Part shown: positions 10,333-23,627 of the stretch, in pieces | How positions within the stretch are numbered: position 1 is the stretch's first letter | Layout of the letters: the number at the start of each line of letters is the position of its first letter | Source of the DNA: Sthenelais limicola | Taxonomy: Eukaryota; Annelida; Polychaeta; Phyllodocida; Sigalionidae | Reading direction: 5' to 3' | Assembly: GCA_942159475.1 (NCBI GenBank) | Contig: OW804094.1 | Coordinates: 49,534,966-49,598,965 of the forward strand | Length of the DNA stretch: 64,000 nucleotides | The notes under the pieces: model-generated | The model's database searches: none | What the model was told of the DNA's origin: nothing | What the model saw: only the letters and a program-made list of their open reading frames with translations | Made by a program: the position numbers and the translations under genes

Positions 10333-10962
10333 TTCCAAAGTTTTGGTCAAATTACTTTTAGATCGGTTGAATAAGAATGAAACAAGAAGTAGAACATGTT
10401 CAGTTTTTGACCAACGTTAGCTGAGAGGGCCAACTTAAATCCAACTTTCTTCAGAAGAAATGTCCTCAAAGCATTAGCATTTATGTACACATGTGAAATG
10501 AATTGTTCTAGAAGAAGCGGTCTAAAAGCGGCTTTAAAAAATCGATATTGTACAGCAATAAGAAATATGCAAATCAACTTGGGAACCCCATCTCTGATTA
10601 CTAAGATTGCTTATCTTGTTAGAAAAAACAAGCTTGGTGAAATTATTCAGGTTAAAGTTTTTAAGGTTTCACATCAAGGAGACAAGCATAAGGACGCGGG
10701 TCTAAGTGAAAAGAGCCACATTGTGTAATTGGATCCTCATTCCATTAATCGCTGCCAATAAGACAGCTGACAGTGGGCACACAAGTAATGTTGTATCAAT
10801 TTGGCATTCTCCTTTTCATGCTCTTACTTAAAAAAAAAGATCACCATAATTGAAATTCACATAAAGAAATTAGGATTTACAAGAACATGCATTTCAGACA
10901 TTCATAAGATAATACTTTCCATGAGTCGCCTTATATGGGAATTTTTGTGTCTTTGAATCAAT

Positions 10963-11320
10963 ATGTTATGTGTTTTAAGAAAATGAGTCACAAGTCGCAA
11001 AAAATGGATTTTGAAATATTTTAACAGATAAGTTGAAGCTGATTCCAATGATAGTTTACATTGAGGACGTATAAGAAGTGTTTCTATATTTCATTTTTGA
11101 TATTTGTCTGTCTGAAAAAAAGCAATATTTTCTGGGTGGACAAAATTACCTGTAAAGTAGCTAAATGTACTCCATAGGATGATCTTGAAAACAACGATAT
11201 AACTACTCCACAGTCTTGAAATTCGGTACATGTATTCATGCCACTAACCCTTAGAGCACTTAACCCTCTAAGAATTAGAATATTCCAACAATGAGATCTT
11301 TTGACTCACGCTCCTTCAAC
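10963..11320 (+). mobile_element. TIR-A copy, right end lost
   Basis: Intact left end ('aaaatgagtcacaagtcgca') and most of the body in order ('gattccaatgatagttt', 'gtactccataggatga', 'gaaattcggtacatgtat', 'caacaatgagatctt'). The terminal inverted repeat on the right is missing. Confidence 0.75.
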
Positions 11321-11605
11321 CAACTGTTAGTTGACCTGTATTCATATTATTTTATTTTGCACAGGTTTGACTTTCTGGATGCTTTTCCTAATGTCAGCAG
11401 TAATTGAAGTAAGCCTAGCATGAAGATAATATTCAAACCAGTGCGACTTACCCCCAAGATGTAATATATTACACAAGACAAGTCTGTAATCATGCTTTTA
11501 CCCTGTCACCTTCCATCATAATGCTTTCTCAACAGGTCCTCTTCCACTTCCCATAGATCGGGCAACGTGAGATGTGAAATGCAGGTGGTGAATATTGGTG
11601 CGTAG

Positions 11606-11842
11606 TGGATTTGTGATGTGTTACAGGAAAATGGGGCACAAGTCGCACGAAATGATATTTTGTATTTTGAAAATAGTTGTTTGCAACATTTTTTAGTGGA
11701 CAATAGCTAGTAAAGTAGCTAAATATACTCTATAAGATGTCCCTTGAAATGCAAGAATATATTTGATACACTTGAAGTCTTGAAATTTGGTACATGTATT
11801 CACAAGATACACACTAAACATGACAGGTTGCGTTAAATATAC
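11606..11842 (+). mobile_element. TIR-A copy, deleted middle and lost right end
   Basis: Left end 'tgtgatgtgttacaggaaaa', then a jump to 'gtttgcaacattttttagtg' and on to 'gaaatttggtacatgtattc'. The segment containing the gatgagatc phrase is deleted. Confidence 0.7.
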
Positions 11843-13742
11843 TGTATTTAATTTCTGTAAAATATCACATATGAAACACTTTACTTTCTACAGTGGATAG
11901 CTCCCTTATCTCCTCCCACTCTCCTACCTCAGTACCTGGCTCTACCTGTCTGCTTGACTGATAAAAGCCTACTAGGATAGAAAGCATATATGAAGAGAGT
12001 CTACAGCTTAGCCACTGATGTGGTAAAAATGATAAAGTCATTAGTGGAATCATTAGTGAGTGTAAGTTGATTATGGGAGATGGTTAGCAGAGAGATAGGA
12101 GAAAGGTATTGGTGAGGTGTAAAATGTTATATATCGTACCTTATTATATTGTGCATTTGAAATTTGGCGTTCTACACACCACAATGTGCAACTTTTTAAA
12201 GTTCAAATTGAATTGAATTCAATTTAGAAGTATTTGCTATACATTAGAAATTTCTCATACCTATTATACATAACCCAAGTACGGCACGATAACTTGGCGA
12301 ACCTGACCTGACTTTAAGGGCTGCCCGTGACAGGAACCAAACCCTAAACCGTACAAGCAGATGTGAAGTTAATTAATTAGTACCTTCGCAAAAAATATAT
12401 ATAACTTAACAAAAATGATTGTTCTCTTATATCATTAGGGTTCAATTACACTTATAACACTTTAATCATCCTCACATATAACCTTAGATCATCCTCACAC
12501 ATAACCTAAATTAAGCATTAATCTCATACTAATATTTTCTATTCTGGGATCAACAAAGCAGTCTGCTCGACGAAGCTGAATGTATATTTCTGAAAAAAAA
12601 ACAGAGAAAAAAACCAACTCTGTCAAACATTATTTGTCCTATCAAATCTTGATTTGTCTTGACACGGACACGTTGATACTGTACTCATAATAAATGGCCA
12701 TGTTTAGGAAACTGCAAGAATTTATGCATTTGAGGAACAATTTGGTCGTGGAGGACCCTCTTAGGTCTGGCACTGTACCTAACCCTTTCAAGGAACTCCA
12801 AGTGCATGAAGAAAATATGGGTTGGCCTACGCATCTAATGGGTAATAATCCGGACTAATGTGTATTAGTGAGGTTACTCAGTGCTTAGCATCCTGATTAT
12901 GCTCGCTTAGCATCCCGGACCTAATTAATATGTCAACACCCACACATTGTCATACATCTCCTATTCCTGAGATTCAGATGGACCAGGGCGGGCTTGGTGG
13001 GGTTATACTTGTCAATGGTTGCAATAACAAAGAGAGACATTAGTGCACTTCACATAAATTTAGTGGGAAAGAACGAAACATGTTCTTATTGATTCACAGT
13101 TTCAAGGCATCCTGTTTACGGTACTGAGGACCAGTCAAATAGCTCGAAAACAAAAGATATATTTTGATTGATTGGTTGATGAATGCTTTATTTTGTCTTG
13201 GTTTTACAAAGAGATCGACAAAAATGGTAAACTGGTCTGTGGATAAAATCCAGGTCTTCCAGCCGTTAACATAATACAGAATAATTCAGAGTTTAGACTA
13301 GGAGACGGCTACATACCATTCAAAATTACAGTAAAAGGTAAAATGTCAAGTCATACCTGTGTATTTACCCACAAATATATATATGATATATATAATAGGT
13401 AAATAGTAGTAGGTCAAACATATTGAATGTATGTTCATTTTTGGCCATTGGATAAGAAGATTGAGGCTCAGCCTTGTTGGTAGACAACATCTAACACATA
13501 CAATCAGGTTACCGTAAAATGTAGCGTCCATCAGGTTAAACAAGTTAAAAGACATGGACAACGAAGTCTAGGGACATAGGTATCACAATTGTTTATTGTT
13601 ATTAGATCATTCAAAATATATTAGTTTACACATACTGAATCGCCAATGGAAGAGTGGAGAAAATTTGAAACCCCCCCAAAAAATATGAGATATAAGGGAC
13701 ACAACTGACTTGTTATTATAATTGTAAGCGCCTCGATCTAAA
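11843..13742. other. No gene recognised
   Basis: About 1.9 kb of AT-rich DNA with stop codons in all frames. It contains a short direct repeat 'atcatcctcacaYataacc' at 12467-12513 and a possible retroposon tail near 12235 ('aattgaattgaattcaattt'). No promoter, RNA gene or protein-like frame was seen. Confidence 0.5.
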
Positions 13743-13762
13743 GGTCTAAAGGTTTAAAATAC

Positions 13763-14481
13763 GTGCATATAAATATTGGAAGCTTGCTGTATAAAATTAG
13801 TAACCTACAAATGGAACTTTTGAATGGTCTTCATGACATAGTGAGTATTACTGAAACATGGGCAAATAAAAACACCCCTCCTATGCTATTAAATCTAAGA
13901 AATTACTCCTCTAGTCGCCAAGATAGATACAATGACCAGAGAGGTGGTGATATAATGATTTATTATAGGAGTACCTATGTATGTGAGGATAACAATGTGT
14001 GTGTGCTAACAATAGAGACTATGAAGTTTTATCAGTAAGAATAAAAGCTGGGAACAGAAAACCTATCCTTTTTATTACAATTTACCGACAGCCCAAGGGC
14101 AACCTTGCATTGTTCACGGATTATGTAAGTAATCTGCTTGATCAAGCGGTTAAATTAAAATTGGAAATCATTCTTGCTGGGGATATTAACATTGATATGT
14201 TGAAAAAAAATGATACTCATGTTAAACGTCTCACCAACATATGTAGCCTTCATGGTCTCAGTCAAATAATCACAGTCCCTACAAGGGTAAATGCCCACTC
14301 ATCGACTCTAATTGATGTAATATTTACCAACTGTAGATTTTTGAACAAGAAGGGTACACTTGATGTATATCTGAGCAATCACCAGCCTATATATTGTACT
14401 CTAAAAAAGAGGAGATTTGTAGAAAATCAAAAATCACTGCCTTATCTAAACACAAGAAGACTCACTACTCCAATGTACTGA
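13763..14481 (+). pseudogene. LINE endonuclease domain, frameshifted
   Basis: The frame at 13763 starts HINIGSL and reaches SITETW, the opening strands of an exonuclease-endonuclease-phosphatase fold whose catalytic Glu lies in the TETW motif. The frame closes at 14038 and continues in another at 13999-14481 with ILAGDINID (conserved Asp/Asn) and LIDVIFTN. The final SNHQPI matches the usual SDH catalytic motif except that Asp is replaced by Asn. The frameshift near 14030 and this substitution imply the nickase is dead. In the family this domain nicks the target DNA to prime reverse transcription. Confidence 0.75.
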
Positions 14482-14660
14482 ATGATCTTGCCCCCTTAAA
14501 GCAACCCAGAAGTAGGAAAATAAATAGACAGGTTTGCTCTGAGGAACTAAAGACCCTAATAAAAAGAAAAAATATGGCTTTCAGAAAAGCTAAGCAACAT
14601 AGAGACAATAACGCACTCTGGGCGGATGCTCGTAGATTGAAAAGATTGACTAAGTCCTAA
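14394..14660 (+). pseudogene. LINE linker between endonuclease and RT
   Basis: A basic, alpha-helical-looking stretch (SEELKTLIKRKNMAFRKAK) of the kind found between endonuclease and RT in CR1/jockey LINEs. It lies in a different frame from both neighbours, and a TAA at 14658 ends it, so at least two frameshifts separate the parts of the original ORF2. Confidence 0.6.
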
Positions 14661-14685
14661 GAAAAAGACACTTATTACCCAACAA

Positions 14686-16398
14686 TTGGGAATAAATAGA
14701 GGTAATCCAAAGAAGTTTTGGTCTATATTGCAAAGCGTATACATGAATAAGCCTCCATCTCCCAGAATGACCTTTATTACTGATACTACTGGTAACAGGT
14801 TGTCTGATAAAGATGCTGCCAACTTGGGAAATAATTTCTTTGGAGGTATAGGTATTGAGAATTGCAATGCCCAGATAGTATATAATAACCAACAATGTAA
14901 TTGCAGATTTGTATGGGCTGATCCCATAGGTAGGAATGACTTACATGATGCTGTTTCAGAAATCAACTTTACCAAATCTTCCTGTGTGGAGGGAATACGT
15001 TCTAATATTATAAAAAAAATTATTGAAGCTGATGAGACGAATATTCTCAAACTTTTCAATGGAATTAAAAATACAGGACTGTTCCCCCTACCGTGGAAGA
15101 ATGGCCTTTGTACCCTCATTCCAAAAACAAAGAATAGTCGTAAGGTAAATGACCTGAGGCCTATTGTATGTACTTCTATTGTGAGCAAGTTGTTTGAGAA
15201 AATTATAATTAAAAAATTGTACGATTATCTGGAGGAGAATAAGTTATTATCTGATATTCAGCATGGCTTTCGTCAGGGATGTGGTACCGATACAGCATTG
15301 AAAAATGTCTTAGATGATGTCTTGTATTATAAAGATCACTCAGTAAATTGTGCTGTAATATTTCTCGATATAGCTAAGGCTTTTAATAGTGTGAACATTC
15401 GTCTGCTACTCCTAAAAATGAAAAATCTGGGTTTTGATGATTTAACTTTAAACTTATTAACATCATACTGTACAGAAAGAACTCAACGTACTGTATTTAA
15501 TGGTTATGTATCTGATTCTTATACTATGAAGGCAGGGGTAGCCCAGGGGAGCATATTAGGACCCCTTATGTTTATAATCTACATGAATGATTTATGTAAG
15601 GTGAGATTCCACGGGAAGGTTACTTTATACGCTGATGACTGTGCCATTTGCATGCCTATCATTGGTAAAGACTCCTTTTCTCTTCTACAGCACGATCTAA
15701 ATATATTTAAAAACTGGGCTACAACTAACTTTCTTAAAGTAAATGAGAATAAAAGTAAGATCTTGATCTTTCGTAGTACGATTGATAATTACATAAAAAA
15801 TCCTGTACCCGTTTATATGAATGGAAGACAGGTAGATCATGTTGATGAGTTTCAGTATCTTGGATTATGGCTCAATTCCACCTTGTCCATGACGAAACAA
15901 CTGAATGTTAACTATGGAATGGCTAGCAGTTACCTAGGTAGGTTGGTGAAAGCCAAACATCTATTAACTAGAGAAACATCCCTATTGGTTTACAAGACCT
16001 TCATACTTCCAATCGTTGAAAGGTGTAGTATTTTTACAGATCTGGCCACTAAAACCAATTATACACGAATGCAAAAGCTACAAAATAAGGCCCTGAAAAT
16101 TGTCTATGGTAAATCTCTCAATAGGAATGGACTTTTTAACTTGCATATCACAAGTAAGTTATTTCCCATCTCTAAGCGAAGGGAGATAAGATTTCTATGT
16201 CTTTTACCTAGATGTAGTGACTTTATTAATATTGAACATGGTCACAATCTTCGAAATGGGAATAGAAGGCATATTGCAGAGTATAAATGGAAAAAGGCTA
16301 GACTCAGTAGAGGTATCCTTGCAAAAGGAATTAGTATTTGGAACAGATTACCTGAAACTGTAAGAACAGAAATGGACCCTAAACGTTTGAAAGTTTAA
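14686..16398 (+). pseudogene. LINE reverse transcriptase, long open remnant
   Basis: 570 codons remain open. Visible RT motifs: LCTLIPK and DLRPI (about residues 141-160), GFRQGCGTDTAL (194-205), motif A AVIFLDIAKAFNSV (223-236, catalytic Asp 228), motif B GVAQGSILGPL (284-294) and motif C LYADD (314-318, the second catalytic Asp pair). The C-terminal part (about 450-570) has the usual thumb and tail with IWNRLPETVRTE. Motif A has AFNS instead of the common AFDT, though the catalytic Asp is kept. The frame opens upstream of the first start-like codon, so this is the tail of a broken ORF2 and not a complete gene. It would copy LINE RNA at the nick. Confidence 0.85.
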
Positions 16399-17390
16399 CA
16401 TTTATATCTGACTGACTTCATTAGGGCTGGTTTTGTGACATAATGCTAATAACAAAAAAATTGAAAAATGTGAGAAAACTGTCTTGATTGGTATTTATTG
16501 GAATGTTACACTATATTTGTCATAGGTTGCTTCCCTTCGTGATTACCTGTCATTGAAATTACACTTCCCTGTCTGTATCAGCACTAGTATATTGCCTCAA
16601 ATGCAACGTAAAGATATACGAGGTATGTATGATTATTAATGGTTAATATGTATGAGCACGGCGTCGGTTACACTGTATATCGTATGTTTTTAACTTACCT
16701 CGTCCTCTCAAAACACACTATTGTCAAAGTGATATGAGTTGGAATACCTGTTTTTAGTTTGCAAAAGGTGTATACTATCTCATGATAAATTATTGTCATT
16801 ATGTAATTTTTTCTGATATCACATATATTAATACGAGATTGTAATCATAATACGAACTGTCCTAAACAGAGTTGATGTATAAGATCTAACTTTTTCTCTG
16901 AATTTTAAATCAGGCTGTCCTGAGAAAATTCATGCTTGTAAGTGTGGAAATGTAGTAGAACTGAATAAAATATTTTCTAAATCTAAATCTAAAATCGATG
17001 GCAGGTTATGTTGAATAAAACCTTTTTAAAACAAAAATAAACCAAGTGTCGGATTAATTCAATTAATTTTCGTTTCAAAGAGAAACGTTTGCAGATTTCA
17101 GTTACATGTAGCCCATGTTCAAGTGACAATTCTTCCAATTTCCAATAAAGGTCTTGTCAGTTATTTGTATGTCAAATTTCAACAGAATCCATCCCATGAT
17201 GCACTGTATGAGACATGCGCAGTGGCACATGCAAATCCCCTATGCACGCCCATGGCCCTTGCTCCAGAGCCAGTGGGATCCCCTCTTGTATTGATGTAGT
17301 ACATGTTACTCTGAGATACTGAGATATACTAGGGTTCCTATAGAAGACATGTGTAAAATATGGAGATTAAGTAATATCCATGTATACATA

Positions 17391-17428
17391 TATGTGATGT
17401 GTCACAGGAACATGAGGCCTATAAGCCT
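17391..17428 (+). repeat. TIR-A left-end fragment
   Basis: Only the first ~35 bp of the family remain ('tgtgatgtgtcacaggaaca'). Confidence 0.5.
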
Positions 17429-18002
17429 ATAAGCATTAAGGTTGTTTCTGTCAAATACTGCATGGTATATGGGAGGACTTAAAGAATAAATTCAGTAAAA
17501 ATCATCCTTCCATGAAAAATATTATACACTGCTAGATAGTATGTAAGCTTATAGGCGGTAATGGAAGTTGAAATCTGAGTGGAGGGGAATTTTAGTTTAA
17601 TATATGCAAAGCACAGCAAGCCCGTCACACGCGATAAGGCATTCTTGCATGTAGAAAATCCATAAAGAACGTATGTACGTACTCGTATATAGTGCAATAA
17701 CTCTTTGCCAATATTTTGTTAGGGAGTGCAAAACACCTATCTTGAACCCATACGATAAGCCATTAAGAAGGAATAAGTCTTGGGTTTATGCACCTGAGAA
17801 ATCAGTTCCTTCTGAAGACTGGGTGTTTACATTTCTTTCGATTCTAAACCGAGAAATAAAAGGTGTTGTTCATTCAATTGTTAAGGTCCTGTGTTATGAA
17901 CTCAGCTCGTAAACGCATATATATATATAAATAATCCCTATTGGGAATATTCAAGCACATTCTCAGATTTATTTTGTAATTTAGTGACTAAATTATATTT
18001 TA

Positions 18003-18055
18003 TATTTTACAGGAAAATGAGTCACAAGTCGCAGAAAATGAATCTCAGATCAGAT
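18003..18055 (+). repeat. TIR-A left-end fragment
   Basis: Terminal phrase 'ttttacaggaaaatgagtca' followed by 'caagtcgcagaaaatgaatc', then similarity stops. Confidence 0.55.
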
Positions 18056-18896
18056 AAGAATGGCATGTCAGTGATTGGACGCCTACTTCGCTTATCGGTG
18101 GCAACTTCTGACGTTCTAATGGTAGTTTAATGGCATTTTGAGGTCTTAATGGAATTATAATGGCACTTTGCGGATTGAGTCAAGAGGCTTTCCCTTCGTT
18201 TGAAGGGACTCTCATCTTTGGGCCTCCCAGTTATGATCTTTAATTTTCATGAGGGAAACTTAGCGATCTTCCGATCTACATGGAATCCAATTCCAGGATA
18301 CTTCAGAGAAAATCTCCAGACTTCGCCCATCTCCTCTGGCAAGAAACACCTTACAAGGTTATAAATACTTGTAACTCTCACTCGCTTTGGCACCATCTGT
18401 TCCTGTTCTTAAAATCGATTACAACCTTTCATTACAAGCAGGTTCATTAATTGATTTCATTGGAGAAAACATCACTTTAAAAAAGAACAGAAAACTGATG
18501 GCCACTTCTGGCCTTATCCTTTACAATCCGCTTACCTGAGTTATCTTTCCTTTTAACCTGGGCATCGGGCTCAAGGTCATTTGCTTGAATTGCGAGGCTA
18601 TGACCCAATTCTGCATTGAAGCAAGAAACGCACTTGAAAGGTTGGTCCATTGTGAGCGACTGGAAATAGTGAATTGAAATGGCCAACTTAGAGGCAGGTA
18701 TTATGTGCAGGTTTATTGTGAGGTCTGGGTTGCATTAAGGTGTTTATATAGAATATGTACAGTCTACAATGGATATGTTTTATGAAAGAATGTCATTTCC
18801 AATGCATTTGATATTGAGCATGACAGAATCAAAAGCATACTGCAATTAATGTGACCCTTTAAAGAAAACATTATTTTGCTCACGTTTATCTCAGCA

Positions 18897-19115
18897 CATC
18901 AACCGTAAAGCTACATTCTGATTTATGACAAAACAAATCTCACCGAATGAACTCATATTATGACTTACAGGACTAAATTCATCGGAATCAGAATTTGCAG
19001 TAGAATCACCGAGACAAACCGCCGCTGGTGAGCAATAATAAGTGAAGTCTTTGCTTGAAAGGATTCGGGTGGGTCCCCCAATACAAATATGGACGTTTTA
19101 GAACCCCTGGATTAT
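18897..19115. repeat. Dispersed repeat, copy 2 (pair with 10068-10332)
   Basis: Same order of shared phrases as at 10068-10332, with moderate divergence. Both copies end just after the 'ggattYgg...gggtc' phrase. Confidence 0.6.
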
Positions 19116-19422
19116 GGCAAACAGTGCACTAAAAGCCCCAAAATGGAGGTTATTAATCCTTTTAATCTATGCCTTAGGTGCTTATAGCCCCAAGACTTTC
19201 AAGGTAGGGATTAATTCTTGCGAGCTGACCCCCACTTATAGCCTTGACCGCTGCAATACCAACAATGTCCCTTATCCATATATTACAGCAAGCATTCAGA
19301 CTCAGACCGAATCAGAGTATATTAAAGCCTAAAAACAGTTCATTATTTTCATGTTTGCAATAACAATTTGTCGGCGTCGTTTTTCTCTCATGGAGTCGCC
19401 CTATAATTGGGGTTAATGCATT

Positions 19423-19652
19423 TCAAAGGTTGATTTTAGAGTACATTTAGTTACTTTACTGGAAATTGCCCACCCAGAAACATTGCGAAATTTTCTTTTC
19501 AAATCTAAATGTATAAAATATAGAAATACTTCTTAGATATCCTTCATGTTTACTTTCATTAGAATCCGTTTGATCTCATCTGTTCAAATATGATGATATC
19601 TCAAAATCTATTTTTTGCTAATTGTGATTATTTTCCTGATACACATCACATA
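19423..19652 (-). mobile_element. TIR-A copy, reverse, left half missing
   Basis: Starts within the body ('gagtacatttagttactttac') and continues to the terminal phrase 'ttattttcctgatacacatc'. The opposite inverted repeat is absent. Confidence 0.7.
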
Positions 19653-20179
19653 TATTCAGGTGGCATCTCGTATACAGAAAAGGTAAAGGAAATCTTTCTC
19701 AACTTCATGCCTATAGATATAAAAAGGAGTTTGCCACAATGATTTTTCGCTTGATTGGAACAGGGTGGCATGAATAAACTAGAAAGAAATCCAAGCGCCA
19801 GAAAGAGGATAAAATTGGATATAGACTATTTAGGTTAACATAGCCCAGAATATTATCATCGATTATTGATACAATGTATATTCTTCATGTTGGTTTAACG
19901 CCTCGAATTAATATCGATTCTACATGTTTCTGTTATCTGACCCTCATATATATTTTCAAGTGACTTCTCCCAGACAGGAAAGAGTGGCGATGAAAATGGG
20001 AAAGACAATTTGGATATCAACTGGATATCTTCATAATTATAAATGCATATTTGTGAGGAATCAATGGATAGTACATGCTGCATTTGTTATGTTAACATTG
20101 ATTTCATTGGGTAAAACCATATATCCCCAATTAGTTGTTACTATTTATTTTCTCTAATGACAGTTGAATACACAACAGT

Positions 20180-20540
20180 TTGGATGTAAGCGCACAAAGC
20201 GGTAATTTGTTTTACATTTTTGTTCATGCTTCCTTACTTGTACCTGTATTTGAATGTTATACCCTTTTCTTTATTTTGTCCCTGACTTTATACATTAATT
20301 ATCATAATCGGTTATGTACTTATTCTTGCTAAAAAAAGAAAAGAAAAAAAGAAAGAACTCTATGTTGTTGGACTATGTCGTTCCATAATGCACGATCGAC
20401 TGCTAATTGTCTCTTTATTTTCTATTTTTGTAAAATCATATAATGTTAAAGTCTGGCTTTACTGGGAATATCGTTTAAGACGAAATGTACTTGTCTTCCT
20501 GAATAAGATATTTTTCAAAATCAAAAAATATCTATCAATA
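20180..20540 (+). repeat. Probable LINE 3' end fragment
   Basis: AT-rich DNA with a purine run at 20330-20355, ending 'cttcctgaataagatatttt' then 'caaaatcaaaa'. It resembles the 3' untranslated tail of the LINE at 13743-16995 in style but not closely in sequence. No coding part remains. Confidence 0.3.
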
Positions 20541-21499
20541 CAAAGTTGAGGTTAGGACAGAAAGTTTAAAGGAGATGCGTCATAGAAGAAGGTGGCACGA
20601 AGACAAGATAGAAAAACACTCCCAAAAATAGTATCAGACCCAGACGGTTGGAGGGGGTGCGAAATGATGACATGTGATTGGTTGGCAGCCGCTATATGGC
20701 GCCCCCAGGGGGAAAACTGCGAACTTATTGGGAACCCGATCCAACGCCTCGTGCTTATGACCAGTTTCTCTTACCTAAATAAACTGTCTCTCACCTCGGA
20801 TACTAGTGCAGGAAATAGTGGCTAAAATAGGAAATCTTCGCAGAATAGAAACGAAGAAGCTTTCAGGATCTGAGTAAAGCCTGACATTTTGCAAAGTACA
20901 GGAAGATTTTTTAATAAGGGATTTTCATAGCCAAATTTGCATCTCGTTAAGTTATGACAATATATGATAAATCAGTAAATTGCTGCTTCACTTGCATTTA
21001 ATAAATTAACTGATCGTTGAATTGCTCGAGCTGAACTACCTAATTTCAGTTACCTACTTTCAAAACACTCATATTCAGGGACGTCAAAAGAAAAAATCAA
21101 ATTTGATTCATTAATGTGAAATACCTATTATCTTCACATTTAATTTTCGCGCGAAGCGAGATTTGTGTATACTTTTGTTAACATCCAAGGCTCAATATTC
21201 CCAAGTTATGGGATTTTTTAAATTGTACCTGTTCTACCGTACAATTCTACAGGAGGAAGTATGTGCTTTTAGTTCTTTATCTGTTTAGGCTCCTTCTTTG
21301 ATCGTCATTGTTGAGTGTTATCAGTTAAAAGTCTAATTGTGCACTATGAAATCTGAGTGGAGTCCTCTCAAAAGGGAAAGGCGAGGGACGAGGGACGAGA
21401 GGTGAGAGAGTGTGTGAGAGGTGAGCTATTAGGGACCTGTGTGTTAAGTCCATGAAGTTTGCGAGAAAAACTATTGATAAGCTGAAAAGATCTGACTGT

Positions 21500-22815
21500 A
21501 CACATATATTAGCAATTCCACCAATTGGTCGACATTTGGCTGAAAATTCTTAATTTTTTAAAATAGCTTCTATTGATTTATTATTTTTCGTACATAAACT
21601 ACACATAATATTGCTGATAATATAGACGAAATTGGGAAAGTTAATAATGAATATTGTAGTCAGGGCAGCTTCGTGGAGTCTGTGACGGGAATTAGCTGAT
21701 AAGGGCACAGAAGCAGGATCATAATGCTTCTTAGTTTGTGAAAATACTCCAACTACAAGAAAAGTTACAGCCAAACAATGAAATAATATTGGTAATGCGC
21801 ATGCATGGTAATGGCAGCAGCAATGATTGATCCTCTGCTTATATACAGATATAATCCATTATATTTAGAATTAACAAAAGTATAGAACATTCTTCCCCTC
21901 GTTTTCCTGTTAAGATGTATTGTATTGTTTGTTTATGAATGTAAATATACATTCTGTTTAAGTATTTAGAGGCAAAATTATTAGGGAAAAGGTTCTCTGT
22001 ATGTCTACACAATACATGTTCATAAATAATGTCACATACTTTTAATGTCACATAATTTATGTCACCGTAACATGCCAGCACGTTACGGTGACATCATATT
22101 TTAGCACTCTTGAGGTGCAATAATTCAAAGCAGGGGGATAATGCGGCTGTTTATGTTTGAGCTATAATTATGATGGCTTACCTTCAGCCGACTCTAAATA
22201 TTTAATTTTTTATTAAATAAAATGCCCGGCACGTTATGGTGACATATAAACTTCCCAAATATATATCATATGCTCTAATTCCGAAGAAAACTAAAATATT
22301 CAATTATATTCAGTATCATATGGGAGAATACATTGAAAACAATCTAAAAAATCTCCGATGATCCATCTTGGAATAGTCCAACCTATTTATATTCTAGCTT
22401 TACATAGGCATGTTACGGTTACATTATGGAGACTTCCCCAGACATGTTTGCATTGTACATTGACCAATGGATTGTTAGAAATATATTTTTTTCAAATCAT
22501 TCGGTACCTAGGGTCATGATATGAAATTTGAATAAACATGTAACCAAGCGTGGACATATTTTTTTCTCTTTTTACACCCTTTTATTCATATTAGCAATAT
22601 TTCTGTTAATTTTTAGGCAATAAAACAATGTTTTTGTCCCCTAGAATTTAGAATATTGATGTTAGATATGCAAAAGTAGGCTTCGGATGTATTTTCCATA
22701 GGGGAAACTGGCAGAATTGATTAAAATACTTCCAGACCAAGATTTCTCATAAAAAAATGCAAAAATCTATTTTATAGTCATATGTCGACCAATTGGTGAA
22801 ATTACTCATATATAT
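21500..22815. mobile_element. 1.3-kb segment bounded by a 30-bp inverted repeat
   Basis: 'ccaccaattggtcgacat' at 21518-21535 reappears in reverse near 22783 as 'atgtcgaccaattggtg', with matching A/T flanks on both sides. Inside is a repeated word GTTAYGGTKACAT (about 22060, 22085, 22235, 22415). Two of these copies form a hairpin at 22052-22092. There is no convincing protein. A non-autonomous DNA transposon is the likeliest reading. Confidence 0.45.
21690..21862. repeat. Dispersed repeat, copy 1 (pair with 58100-58265)
   Basis: Shared ordered phrases with 58100-58265: 'agtttgtgaaaata', 'gttayagccaaa', 'ggtaatg...aatggcagc' and 'tatatacasatat'. Unknown class, non-coding. Confidence 0.5.
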
Positions 22816-22824
22816 ATATAATAT

Positions 22825-22856
<32 letters not shown>

Positions 22857-22892
22857 AATATATATATAATATATATATCTATATATATATGT
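22806..22892. repeat. TA dinucleotide tract
   Basis: About 85 bp of almost pure TA/AT. It abuts the right inverted repeat of the 21500-22815 segment and is prone to cruciform extrusion. Confidence 0.9.
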
Positions 22893-23608
22893 ATGTGGGT
22901 TCGGCCGTTACTATAGTAAAGGTCGAACCCACATTAAGCAATATTTAGGAGAAACAATCACATATCTATAACAAGGACTCATTTGTCTTCTTGCCGATTC
23001 TCAGATGCCTGGGAAACCCATAAGGGACAGCAAAAAAGGACTGTAGTTCTCCATTAATGACAACAAAGCATATATATACTTCCCGAGGCCCCATGAAGTT
23101 TTTACTTTGTGAATAATGACCTCTTGATAGAACTATAACCTTCGATGTCAGCAGACATCAGCATTATGTACATATAGCAAAGATTATGAAAGCTGGGAAT
23201 GCGTACATCAATAAAAAAACCCAGAAGTAAAATAATACCCTAAGCAAAGTATATTCCTTTCAGAAGTAAAAACCTGTCTGAGACACTCTGGCTCTAGAAG
23301 AAGTTCCTATATTAATCAGAACATACCGTTTGATACCGTAGTCCTTCACACGAATGCTCCTGCTAAAATAGATATGATTATATCTCAGGTTAAAAGGTTG
23401 TAACGTTATCAAAGTACATACATTCTGTACTAATATGCACATCATAGATTTCAAGAAATATTCCCTCCATTTGTCACTCAAACTACATTAAACTTTCCCA
23501 AACTATTAGGCTCCACTAAAGAAACAGTCCGTTTTAATTTGTCATAACTTTATATTATTCCCGATAAATACCCAAAACATCTTCCTAGAAGTTGACTAAA
23601 TGGAATTA

Positions 23609-23627
23609 CCCCCCCCCCCCCCCCCTC
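23609..23627. repeat. Poly-C run
   Basis: Uninterrupted C run of about 18 followed by 'tccag'; its length in the assembly may be unreliable. Confidence 0.85.

Larger units (their letters stand above)
13743..16995 (+). mobile_element. CR1/jockey-like LINE, 5'-truncated
   Basis: Coding remnants in order: apurinic-type endonuclease (from 13763), linker, reverse transcriptase (to 16398), then about 600 bp of 3' untranslated DNA ending 'gaactgaataaaatatttt' and a short (ctaaat)n tail at 16976-16992. The 3' microsatellite tail and absence of a long poly-A fit CR1/L2/jockey-type elements. There is no ORF1. The endonuclease ORF begins almost at the left edge, so the 5' part was lost, as usual for target-primed insertion. 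Confidence 0.85.

Noticed and set aside
14556..15188. 210-codon minus-strand frame
   Set aside because: It lies antisense to the LINE RT and linker, whose plus-strand motifs are unambiguous.
22806..22892. Possible origin or matrix-attachment site in the TA tract
   Set aside because: Simple TA repeats are common in AT-rich genomes and nothing else supports a function.
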